NCBI GenBank assembly: GCA_049515555.1
Contig: JBEKTY010000087.1
Coordinates: 1-33,265, forward strand
Origin: JBEKTY01 sp049515555
Lineage (GTDB): Bacteria > Planctomycetota > Planctomycetia > Pirellulales > Thermoguttaceae
DNA: 33,265 nt
Direction of reading: 5' to 3'
The position numbers and the translations under genes were made by a program. How positions within the stretch are numbered: the first letter of the stretch is position 1; the number at the start of each line of letters is the position of its first letter. Of this stretch, positions 20,858 to 29,800 are shown piece by piece. The notes under the pieces were generated by a model. The model was not told where the DNA came from. It saw only the letters and a list, made by a program, of their open reading frames with translations, and did no database searches.

Positions 20858-22972
20858 ATGGATTTCTTCGATCGCGAGGACCACGCCCGGCGGCAAACCG
20901 TGCGGCTGCTGGTGTTGTTCGCCCTGGCGGTGGCCGTCATTATCGCAGCGATCTACCTGGTTACGGCGGCGGTGACCTGCGATCTGGCGGCCTCGCACGG
21001 TCAGCGGATCGCCGCCTCGCGCGATGGGTTTCCCGGCAGCCTGTGGAACCCACCGTTGCTGGCGGCGGTGAGCCTGGGCACGCTGTTGGTGATTACGCTG
21101 GGCAGCCTGTACAAGATCTCCGAGTTGGCCTCCGGCGGCGAGGGGGTGGCACTTATGATGGGCGGCCGGGCCATCGATCCCCAGACCGCCGACCCGGCCG
21201 AGCGCCGGCTGCTGAACGTGGTCGAGGAGATGTCGCTGGCCGCGGGCATACCCGTCCCGCCGGTATTTGTCCTCGCGGGCGAGCGGGGCATCAACGCCTT
21301 CGCCGCCGGCTATCAGCCGGGCAATGCCGTGGTGGCCGTCTCCCGCGGCTCGCTGGACTACCTCACCCGCGACGAGCTGCAGGGCGTGCTGGGCCACGAG
21401 TTCAGCCACGTCCTCAACGGCGACATGCGGCTGAACCTCCGCCTGGTGGCCGTCGTGTATGGCATCCTGGTCATGTCGATCGTGGGCTATTACATCATGC
21501 GGTCGGCCGGCTCTTCTTCCCGCGGCTCGGGCGACAAGGGCGGCGGCGGGGCGATCTTCGTGATCGGCCTGTCCATGTGGCTGCTGGGCTATCTGGGAAT
21601 CCTGTTGGGGCAGATCATCCGCAGCGCCATCTCGCGGCAGCGGGAGTTCCTGGCCGACGCCTCGTCGGTGCAATTCACGCGCAATCCGGAAGGGCTGGCC
21701 GGGGCGCTGAAGAAGATCGGGGGGCTGGCCGAGGGGTCGCGGATCCGCAGCCCGCAGGCCCACGAGTTCGGCCACATGTTCTTCGGCGACGCGGCGGCCG
21801 GCTCGCTTTTGAACCTGTTTGCCACGCACCCGCCGCTGGTGGCGCGAATTAAGCTGCTGGAGCCCGGGTTCGACGGCCGGTTTCCCGAGGTCAAGCCGAT
21901 CGTGGAGGGTGCCGACGGCCCGGCGGCGGTCGATGATTCCAGCAGGGTGGGCCGAGCGCAGCGAGCCCCGCCATCCGTCTCCGCGGCCGCTGTGCCGCCG
22001 CACCGCATCACGCCGGCCGACCTGGCGGTCCTGGCGCTGGCGGGCGATGCGAGCCGGCCACCCGTCGCCCCGGGAGCGCTCCGGGCGCAGGGTCAGCCCG
22101 TCCGGGCCCACGACACGGCCGCGGTGCTGCCCCGCATCGGCCAGCCGCAGGCCGAGCACTTGGAGCATGCCGGCCGGTTGATGGCCGGCATGCCGCAGTC
22201 CTTGATCGACGCCGGCCGGGAGCCGTTCACCGCCCGGGCAGTCGTTTATGCGCTGCTCCTGTGCCGCGACGACCCGCCGGCGCGGGAGCGGCAACTGCAA
22301 CTGCTCGCCGCGCAACTCGATCCGCCCCTGCTCAGCCAGACGCGGCAGCTCGCCCAGGCACTGGGCAGCCTGCCGCCGGCGAGCCGCTTGCCGCTGGCCG
22401 ACCTGACCGTCCCGGCCCTGAAACGGATCGGGCCGCAGCAGTACGCCGCCTTCCGCCGGGTGGTCGAGGCCCTCAGCACGGCCCACGGCCGGCCCGATCT
22501 GTTCGAGTATTGCCTCCGCGTCGTGCTGCTGGGGTATCTGGACGTGCAGTTCGGGCTGAGGAAGCCGCCGGCCGTCCGCTACCGGTCGGTGGCCGCGGTG
22601 GCCGGGCCGGCCCTGACGGTCCTCTCCTCGGTGGCCTATGCCGGGCCGGGCAGCCCGGACGACATCCGGCGGGCCGTCCAGGCCGGGGCGGCGGTGCTGG
22701 CCAAGGCGGATCCCCAGGGCGAGCGCTGGGCCGCTTCCGCGGCCGGGCAGCCGCTCCCGCACGAGCAATGCACTTTGGCCGCATTCGATGCCGCCTTGGG
22801 CCAACTGGCCCAGGCCGGTGCGGCGATCAAACGGGCGGTGATCTCGGCCCTGGTGGCCACGATCGGCGCGGAGGGGAAGATGACGCTCGAGGAGAGCGAG
22901 CTGCTGCGGGCCGTGGCCGCCGCCTTAGCCTGCCCCGTGCCGCCCGAGCTTCCGCCGGCCGCGTCAAGGTAG
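20858..22972 (+). CDS. M48 (HtpX-like) membrane metalloprotease with long C-terminal extension
   Basis: 704 aa. Membrane helices at about 15-40 and 66-86 precede the protease domain; the zinc site is GHEFSH (H180, E181, H184) with the third ligand Glu263 in RQREFLADASS. Two further hydrophobic segments (195-214, 231-254) fit the HtpX layout. The M48 core ends near residue 350 (FATHPPLVARIKLLEPGFDG). A 350-residue extension follows, beginning with a translated palindromic repeat (RVGRAQRAPPS, 21942-21973). Its last 60 residues (VISALVATIGAEGKMTLEE and after) look somewhat like a TerB-type helical domain, a weak call. The protease probably degrades damaged membrane proteins together with LemA. 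The stop TAG lies at the edge of a large hairpin. Confidence 0.9.
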   Translation: MDFFDREDHARRQTVRLLVLFALAVAVIIAAIYLVTAAVTCDLAASHGQRIAASRDGFPGSLWNPPLLAAVSLGTLLVITLGSLYKISELASGGEGVALMMGGRAIDPQTADPAERRLLNVVEEMSLAAGIPVPPVFVLAGERGINAFAAGYQPGNAVVAVSRGSLDYLTRDELQGVLGHEFSHVLNGDMRLNLRLVAVVYGILVMSIVGYYIMRSAGSSSRGSGDKGGGGAIFVIGLSMWLLGYLGILLGQIIRSAISRQREFLADASSVQFTRNPEGLAGALKKIGGLAEGSRIRSPQAHEFGHMFFGDAAAGSLLNLFATHPPLVARIKLLEPGFDGRFPEVKPIVEGADGPAAVDDSSRVGRAQRAPPSVSAAAVPPHRITPADLAVLALAGDASRPPVAPGALRAQGQPVRAHDTAAVLPRIGQPQAEHLEHAGRLMAGMPQSLIDAGREPFTARAVVYALLLCRDDPPARERQLQLLAAQLDPPLLSQTRQLAQALGSLPPASRLPLADLTVPALKRIGPQQYAAFRRVVEALSTAHGRPDLFEYCLRVVLLGYLDVQFGLRKPPAVRYRSVAAVAGPALTVLSSVAYAGPGSPDDIRRAVQAGAAVLAKADPQGERWAASAAGQPLPHEQCTLAAFDAALGQLAQAGAAIKRAVISALVATIGAEGKMTLEESELLRAVAAALACPVPPELPPAASR
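21942..21973. repeat. Palindromic repeat, GGGTGGGCCGAGCGCAGCG family
   Basis: Nearly identical to the element at 5371-5402 and in the same reading frame relative to its host gene, giving the same peptide RVGRAQRAPPS in an unrelated protein. Confidence 0.88.
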
Positions 22973-23039
22973 TAGGCACACTCCGTGTGCCGTTTGCCGA
23001 AAAAAACGCGGCGGACGGCACACGGAGTGTGCCTGCTAC
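22969..23039. repeat. Large nested hairpin, AGGCACACTCCGTGTGCC family
   Basis: Arms 22969-22993 and 23015-23039 are complementary over 25 bp with one mismatch. Each arm also contains its own small palindrome, GGCACAC-TCC-GTGTGCC, so it can fold as one long stem or as two small cruciforms. It lies between the convergent M48 and HEAT genes and includes the M48 stop codon. It could stop transcription in both directions, but an identical family member also occurs at 32196-32274. Confidence 0.9.
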
Positions 23040-23061
23040 CTTCCAAGCTGTGAACGGTTGC

Positions 23062-25071
23062 CTACTTCTTTGGCGCGGTGGCCCGTTCTTCCAGGGCCTT
23101 GGCCTTGGCCAGCGTGTCTTTGGCCTTGGCCACCGCGAGCACTTGCTGCATGGCCTTGGCGACCGCGGCGGGCTGGGCGGCGACGAGCCGGTCCGAAATC
23201 ATCACCGCCGCCTTGGCGGCCGTCTCGGCCAGGGCCGGATCGCCGAGGTGCCCGATGGCCAGCGTGAGCGACTGGGCCGTACGGACTCGCGCCAAGACTT
23301 CCACCGCCAGCCGCTTCTCGTCGTCGCGGCGGGCCAGGGCCAGGGCCTCGCGATACATGGCCAGCCGCCGGCCGTTGGGGATGTCGAACTGCCGGGCGAT
23401 GCGGAGGTAGCCGCGCAGGGCGCGGACCTGGAACTTGCCGTCCGGGTCGCTCTTGGCCAGCGCCAGGAGCTCGGTCGCCGCGTCGGCGGTCATCCACTCG
23501 CCCAGCGTGCGATAGGCGGCATCGCGGACCTCGGAGCTGGGATCGCGGGCGGCGGCGGCGACGAGCTGGAGGGCCTTCGGGCCGCCCACGCCGGCCAGGG
23601 CGTCGATCAGTCCGGACTTCACCGCCAGCGGCGCGGCGGTCATCGCCCCGGCCAGCCGCTCGGCGCAGGCCTGGCGGTCGGGCATGCGGCCACACAAGGC
23701 CCGCAGGGCCGCCTGCGCCGCCCGGGTCTCCTCTGGGCTTGCTTGGCCGGTGGCGCGGGCAATCAGAAAGGCGATGTCGGCCAGTCCGCCCGTTCCCCCC
23801 AGGGCCGTCAGGGCGGCGGCGCGGACCGCGGGCTGCGGATCGTCGGCCGCCTTCGTGAGGGCCGGCGTGGCCGCCGCAACGTGCCGCTGCCCGACGATCT
23901 GGATCAGCACCAGCCGGGCCCGGCCCGTGGCGCTGGCCAACCGCGTGAGCAGATCGGCGTCGAGATCGTCGCCGGGCAGCTCGGCCAGTACGGCGATGGC
24001 CGCTTGTGACGCGTCGGCGTTGGCCTCCAGGGCTGCATCCATGAGGACGGGCAGGCAGGAGCCGCTACCGCTTCGCTGGAGGCCGCGGATGGCCGCGAAG
24101 CGAACCTGCCCCGCGCCGGCCTTGGCCGTCTGTAGCACGAAGGCCACGGCCTTGCCGTCGGCCCGCTCGGCCAGGGCCTGGATCAACAACGCCTGCCGCT
24201 CGGGCGAGGCGTTGGCCAGCTCGGCGGCCAGCACGCCGCTGGTGGCCTCGCCGGGCATCTCGCGGCTCAGGCGCAGGCCCAGGTTGAAGAATGTCTTATC
24301 GACCGAGTGCAGGATTTCAGCCAGCAGGGGCAGGCCGGCCGACTGCCCGGCGAGGATCGCGCCCCGGGTAGCCTCGATGATGCGGGGCTTGGGCACGTCG
24401 GCCTTTCGCACGAGGTCGTACAACCGCAGGGCCTCGGCCTGTTGGCCCTGGGCGAGCAGCTTTTCGGCGCACAGGATGCAGCCTTCGGCGACGGCCCCGC
24501 GGGCGGGCGCAAGGGCGCTGGGCAGTGCTTGTTCGAGGGCTTTGGCTGCCGCCGGGCCACCGATGCGGCCCAGGGCCACGGCCGAGGCCGAGACCACGTC
24601 CGGGTCGGCGTCGGTCAGGCGGGCGGCCAGCAGGTCCACCGCTTGGGAGTCGCGGCGAACGCCGATCGAGTTGACCACGCCCACCAGCAGCCGGCCCTTG
24701 AGTTGGCCCAGCGATTGCCGCAGGGCGGCGTCGGCGGCCGGGTCGGGAATGGCCTCCAGGGCGATCCGCGCCCAGGAGGAAAGGTCGGCGTCGGGGAGCA
24801 GCGCCGCCAAGGCCGGGACCGCGGCGGCCGTGCCATAAACCGCCAACTGCTTGCACGGCACAGCCTTCTGCTGCGGGGGCGCAGACGAGCGGATGACGGC
24901 GATCAGTTCCTGCTCGCTGGGCCCGCCCCGCTCTTTCTTTGCGGCCGACGCGGAACCCGCCAGCACGACCAAGACCAGACAGGCGACGAGGGGCGAGGGA
25001 TGAGGGGTGAGGGGTGAGGGGCGAGCGGCCGTTGGCGCCAGACGCGGTGTGAAATATCGAATCGCTTGCAT
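23062..25071 (-). CDS. Secreted HEAT-repeat protein
   Basis: 669 aa. A signal peptide (VACLVLVVLAGSASAA, ending near residue 43) is preceded by an unusual stretch encoded by a heptad tract (PSPLTPHPSPL). The rest is a long alpha-solenoid of HEAT or PBS-lyase-type repeats: for example VPALAALLPDAD, AVDLLAARLTDADPDVVSAS, VLAELPGDD, ALTALGGTGG and PSSEVRDAAYRTLGEW. The end is charged and Lys-rich (AKAKDTLAKAKALEERATAPKK). Such planctomycete proteins are thought to be periplasmic scaffolds; no enzyme motif is visible. ATG 25071 has GGGGAG 8 bases upstream. It follows the Gfo/Idh/MocA gene on the minus strand with a 203-base gap filled by a second tract. Confidence 0.85.
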   Translation of the reverse strand: MQAIRYFTPRLAPTAARPSPLTPHPSPLVACLVLVVLAGSASAAKKERGGPSEQELIAVIRSSAPPQQKAVPCKQLAVYGTAAAVPALAALLPDADLSSWARIALEAIPDPAADAALRQSLGQLKGRLLVGVVNSIGVRRDSQAVDLLAARLTDADPDVVSASAVALGRIGGPAAAKALEQALPSALAPARGAVAEGCILCAEKLLAQGQQAEALRLYDLVRKADVPKPRIIEATRGAILAGQSAGLPLLAEILHSVDKTFFNLGLRLSREMPGEATSGVLAAELANASPERQALLIQALAERADGKAVAFVLQTAKAGAGQVRFAAIRGLQRSGSGSCLPVLMDAALEANADASQAAIAVLAELPGDDLDADLLTRLASATGRARLVLIQIVGQRHVAAATPALTKAADDPQPAVRAAALTALGGTGGLADIAFLIARATGQASPEETRAAQAALRALCGRMPDRQACAERLAGAMTAAPLAVKSGLIDALAGVGGPKALQLVAAAARDPSSEVRDAAYRTLGEWMTADAATELLALAKSDPDGKFQVRALRGYLRIARQFDIPNGRRLAMYREALALARRDDEKRLAVEVLARVRTAQSLTLAIGHLGDPALAETAAKAAVMISDRLVAAQPAAVAKAMQQVLAVAKAKDTLAKAKALEERATAPKK
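24987..25025. repeat. Heptad/octad tract GAGGGGT inside the HEAT signal peptide
   Basis: Units GAGGGGC, GAGGGAT, GAGGGGT, GAGGGGT, GAGGGGC on the plus strand encode Pro-Ser-Pro-Leu-Thr-Pro-His on the minus strand. The tract lies inside the coding region, just before the hydrophobic core of the signal peptide. Confidence 0.85.
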
Positions 25072-25149
25072 TGGTGATTCTCCCCTTCGATGGCAAGTTT
25101 GGTTTGTGGGCGCTTTATTGGCAGGTTTGTGCGAAACCGCAAGCGGTTA

Positions 25150-25272
25150 TCCTCAATCCCTCAACACTCCAATCCCCAATCCCCTCAATCCCTGACCCCT
25201 CAATCCCTCAACCCCTAATCCCCTAATCCCCTATCCCTCCAATCCCCAATCCCCAATCCTTAATCCCCTTCC
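25150..25272. repeat. Degenerate heptad tract, units CAATCCC / CTAATCCC / CTCAACCC
   Basis: About 15 units such as CAATCCC, CTCAACA, CCAATCC, CCTAATC fill the whole spacer between the Gfo/Idh/MocA stop and the HEAT promoter region. On the minus-strand transcript it reads GGGATTGGGGATTGGGG, which can form RNA G-quadruplexes. The same unit type is found in the kinase gene at 9319-9358 and upstream of the DUF58 gene at 119-153. Confidence 0.88.
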
Positions 25273-25274
25273 CC

Positions 25275-26561
25275 TCACAGGCGCCAGGGGTCGCGGAGGG
25301 CTTCCGATCGCAGCCGGTTGGCTTCGCTATCGCCGGGGAACTCGTTCTTCTGCGGATCGTAGGCCAGCTTGCGGTCCAGGAAGATCGTGATATTGCAGGC
25401 ATGGCAGGCGATGTGCGAATGGCAGGCTACGTCGGCATCGCAGCGCGGCCGGCCCCGCGACTTGACGCAATCCAGGAAGTCGCGGACGTGGAACGTGGCC
25501 GGGTAGCCGCCGATCTCGGCCACCTTCCGGCCGGCCAACAGTGCCGGCGAGCTGACGATCAGCTTGCCGCTGTCGCCAGTCTCGACCCAGCCGCTCTCGC
25601 CCTCGAAACGGACGGGGCAGGAGCCCAACGGCAGCCAGCCGTCGTTGCGGACGACCAGCTTCACGCCGTTGGCGTAGCGGGCGATGAGCTGGCCCTTCTC
25701 GGGCGGGTTGTACTCGACGGGGGCCGTTTGATCGGCCTGGTTGGCCCATTGGCAGAGGTCGATGCAATGCGAGCCCCATTCCAGTACGCCGCCGCCGACC
25801 AGGCCGCCGCCTTTCTCAAAGTTGAAGCCGTCCAGCAATTGGCGATTGAAGGGCCGCCAGGCCGCCGGACCGAGGTACAGATCCCAGTCGATCTCCTCTT
25901 TGGGCGGCTCGGGCTGGGCGGGGGCCCAGCCGCTGGTGCTGGCGCCCATGCCGGCCGGATGGGCGTGAACCGCCAGCAGCTTGCCGAGCTTCCCGCGTTG
26001 GGCCAGCTCGACGGCGAAGGCCACGTGCGGCAGGTTCCGCCGCTGCGTGCCGGCCTGGAAGACCCGCGCCGTCCGGCGGAAGGTCTCCGCCAGGGCCAGG
26101 CTCTGGGCGATGTTCTTCGTGCAGGGCTTCTCGCAATACACGTCCTTGCCCGCGTTGGCCGCCAGGATCGAGGCCGTGGCGTGCCAGTTCGGACCGGTGG
26201 CGATCAGCACCGCGTCCAGGTCGCTGCGGTCCAGCAACTCGCGCAGGTCGCGATAGGTCTTGCACTCCTTGTTGCCGTTCTTGGCGTCGATGGTGTTCTT
26301 GACCGACCGGCGGCGCTCGGCCTTCACGTCGCACACGGCCAGGAACCGCGCGTCGGGCTGTTGCAGGAAGCACCCCAGGTCGTAGGAGCCGCGGTTGCCG
26401 ATGCCGATGCCGCCCAGCAGGATCTGGTCACTGGGGGCTACCGCCCCGTCCTTTCCCCGGGCGGATGCGGGCACGAACTGCGGCAGGGCCAGGCAGGCGC
26501 CCAGTTGGGCGGCGCGCTTCAGAAAACACCGCCGCCCCAACGCGGCTCTTAAATCCGACAT
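25275..26561 (-). CDS. Gfo/Idh/MocA family oxidoreductase, Tat-exported
   Basis: 428 aa. The N-terminus has a twin-arginine signal (GRRCFLKRAAQLGACLALP, residues 9-27). The Rossmann fold follows with LLGGIGIGNRGSYD near 48-61, VCDV at the end of the second strand and the family's catalytic-lysine motif CEKPCTKN near 142-149. A C-terminal alpha/beta domain holds GGGVLEWGSHCIDLCQW, where GSH-x-x-D-x contributes substrate residues. These enzymes oxidise or reduce sugars and inositols with a tightly held or dissociating NAD(P); exported ones may make 3-keto sugars that DUF1080 proteins cleave. ATG 26561 with AGGAG 6 bases upstream. Divergent from the rhamnosidase gene, with 240 bases between holding both promoters and no visible repeat. 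Confidence 0.9.
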   Translation of the reverse strand: MSDLRAALGRRCFLKRAAQLGACLALPQFVPASARGKDGAVAPSDQILLGGIGIGNRGSYDLGCFLQQPDARFLAVCDVKAERRRSVKNTIDAKNGNKECKTYRDLRELLDRSDLDAVLIATGPNWHATASILAANAGKDVYCEKPCTKNIAQSLALAETFRRTARVFQAGTQRRNLPHVAFAVELAQRGKLGKLLAVHAHPAGMGASTSGWAPAQPEPPKEEIDWDLYLGPAAWRPFNRQLLDGFNFEKGGGLVGGGVLEWGSHCIDLCQWANQADQTAPVEYNPPEKGQLIARYANGVKLVVRNDGWLPLGSCPVRFEGESGWVETGDSGKLIVSSPALLAGRKVAEIGGYPATFHVRDFLDCVKSRGRPRCDADVACHSHIACHACNITIFLDRKLAYDPQKNEFPGDSEANRLRSEALRDPWRL

Positions 26562-26801
26562 GCTCGTCTCCTTGTTTCAAACCGTGCGGAGTATAGAACG
26601 AAAGACGGCGGGAACTGGCGGAGGGTAGTAGCGGCCTGGGCGGGTTGCACGGTACGCTGTAATGCTGGCCGCGTGCCCATCCATATTCCTTCCACCCTCT
26701 GCCGCTGTCAAGTCCTGGGGCCGCGTTTCATTGCCCGCGGGTGTTGCTAAACCGGCCGGGCGGCTCCAAAATAGGTGGGAATACCAGCCGGGAGAGTTGC
26801 C

Positions 26802-29800
26802 ATGACGATGCGATGCTTTCGGGGGCTGATTTGGGCGGGTTTGTGCTTGACCCTGGCGGCGGCCGGCGGTGCGGCGGCACTGGCGGCGGACGAGGGCGCG
26901 CCGCGGCCGGGGCCGGCGGTCGGGGCCGCTGCGGGTCCGGCAGCCGCACGGATCGAGGCTATCGACCTGCGGTGCGAGTACCTGGCGGACCCCCTGGGGA
27001 TCGACGCCCGCCGGCCACGCTTGAGCTGGCGGCTGGCGGCCAAGGACGCCGCCGCCCGCGGGTTGCGTCAAACCGCTTACCGCCTGCTGGTAAGCAGCAG
27101 CCCCGAAAAGCTGGCCAGGGACGAGGGCGATCTGTGGGACTCCGGCGACGTGGTCTCCGAGCAGTCGGTGCACGTGGTTTACGCGGGCCGCCCGCTGGGG
27201 TCGGGGGCCGAGTGTTGTTGGAAGGTACGGGTGCGTGACCAGGCGGGTGCGGTTTCGGCGTGGAGCCGGCCGGCCCGCTGGACGATGGGCCTGCTGGAGC
27301 CCGGTGATTGGACGGCGCAGTGGATCGGGGCTCCGGTGCCGGCGCGGGCGGCGACGGCGAAGCGGACTGCCGGGCCGAAGGGGACAGTCCCATTTTCGTC
27401 GGACGAAAATCGGGACAGTCCCCGTGAACGGCTGCCCGACCCCTGGCTCCGCAAGGTGTTCACGCTGCCGGCGGCGCCGCAGCGGGCGGCGATGTGGGTG
27501 GCCTCGATCGGCTATCACGAGTTGTACGTCAACGGCCGCAAGGTGGGCGACGCCGTGCTCGCCCCGGCCGTAAGCGATCACGGCAAGCGGGCTCGCTACG
27601 TGACCTACGAGATCGCCGACTGCCTGCGGGCGGGCCGGAACGTTATCGGGGTGTGGCTGGGCACCGGCTGGTCGGCCTATCCGTTCTACAAGCGGCCGGA
27701 CCGGCCGCCGACGCCGATCGTGCTGGCCCAGGCCGACATTGCCCTGCCCGGCGGCCAGACGCGGCGGATCGTCAGCGACGCCACGTGGAAAACGCACCCC
27801 AGCCCCAGCACGCTCCTGGGGGCGTGGAACTTCATGAACTTCGGGGGCGAGCTGTACGATGCGGGCCGGGAACTGCCCGCCGCGCCGGATAAGGGGACAG
27901 TCCCAGTTTCATCGGACGAAACTCGGGACAGTCCCCGCGAAACTGGGGACAGTCCCCAGTGGTGTCAGCCGGAGCTGGACGACTCTGCCTGGCAGGCGGC
28001 GGCGGTTTGCGCGCCGAAGCTGATCCTCTCGGCGCAGATGGTCGAGCCCAACCGCCGCGTCAAGGCCATCCGGCCGGTGGCGGTCGAAGAGCAGCCCGGC
28101 GGCCAGTACCGCGTGGACATGGGCGTGAACTTCGCGGGCTTCGTCGAGGCCGACCTTCGCGGCCCGCCCGGCAAGCGGATCGAGCTGGAGTTCTCCGAGC
28201 GGTCCGAGCAGCCGATGACGCACAAACTGCGGAGCGCCTACGTGCTTGGTCCCGCGGGCCAGGGCACGTTCCGGAACCGCTTCAATTACGCCGTCGGGCG
28301 GTGGATCACGGTCAAGGGTCTGGAAGCCAAGCCCGAGCTGGCCGATTTTCGCGGCTACCTGGTGCGGACCGACTACCGCCGGGCCGCCGACTTCGAGTGC
28401 TCCAATCCTTTGCTGAACGACATCTACCGCACGACGCTGTGGACGTTCGAGAACCTGAGCCTGGGCGGCTACGTGGTCGACTGCCCGCAGCGGGAGCGAA
28501 TGGGCTACGGCGGCGATGCCCACGCCACGACCGAAACCGCGCTGAACAGTTATCAACTGGGGGCCTTCTACACCAAGTGGGCCCAGGATTGGCGTGACGT
28601 GCAGGGCAACGCCTCGGCCTGGGGCATCGCCGTCAAGTCGGGGCCCGGGGCCGGCGGGCCGGCCGAAGAAGGCAACCTGCCCTACACGGCCCCAACCTAC
28701 TGGGGCGGCGGCGGGCCGGCCTGGTGCGGATTCTGCGTCACCTTGCCCTGGCTCGTCTACCGCCAGTACGGCGATGTGCGGATCCTGGAAGAAGGCTTCC
28801 CCACCATCCAGCGCTGGCTGGCCTTCCTGGAGAGCAAGTCGGCCGACGACATGCTCGTCCGCTGGGGCGGCCAGTGGGACTTCCTGGGCGACTGGCTCTG
28901 GCCGGGGGCCCAGGGCGTCAACGGCGATACGCCCGAGACCCTCTTCTTCAACAACTGCTATTGGATCTACAACCTCGAGACGGCGGCCCGCATCGCCGAC
29001 GTGCTGGCCCGGCCCGACGCGGCCGACGCCTACCGCCGCCGGGCCGAGCGCGTGCGGCGGGCGGTGCACGCCAAGTTCTTCCGCCCCGACGAGAATAGCT
29101 ACGTCGATGGCTCGCAGGCCTATCTGGCCATCGCCCTGGCGGTGGACCTGCCGCCGCCAGCGCTCCGTGGGGCCGTCTGGAAGCGCCTCCAGGACGAGAT
29201 CCTCGTCAAACGCAAGGGACACATCCACGCCGGCATCACCGGCGGGTATTTCGTCATCAAGACGCTCGTCGAGGCCGGCCGCGACGACCTGCTGTACGAA
29301 ATGGTGTCGAAGGACGACTATCCGGGCTGGGGCGACATGCTCCGCCGCGGCGCCAGCACGCTCTGGGAATCGTGGGAAGGCGGCGACCTCTCTCGCCTGC
29401 ACAGCTCCTACCTGCACGTCGGGTTGTGGTTCATCGAAGGGCTGGCCGGCATCCGGCCCGATCGTGAGCGGCCGGGTTTCCAGTCGATCGTGATCCGCCC
29501 GGGCGTTCTGCCGGGCCGCTTGGAGTGGGTCCGCGCCCGCTATGAGTCGCTTTACGGCCCGATCGCGGTGGCCTGGAAGATCGAAGGGGGCAAGCTGCAT
29601 ACGTCGATCGTCGTGCCGCCGGGCTGCACTGCCCGACTCCTGCTGCCCGCCACGGATGCCGGCTCGGTCCGCGAGTCGGGGCGTCCGGCGGCCCGGTCGC
29701 CGGGGGTCAAGCCCGCCGGCCGGGCCGAAGGCCGGGCCGCATTCCAGTTAGACTCCGGCAGCTTCCGCTTCGAGTCCATCCCGCCGGCAGAGAGCGGGGA

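Noticed and set aside
25150..25272. CRISPR array
   Set aside because: The units are 7-8 bp and directly joined, with no spacers and no cas genes nearby.
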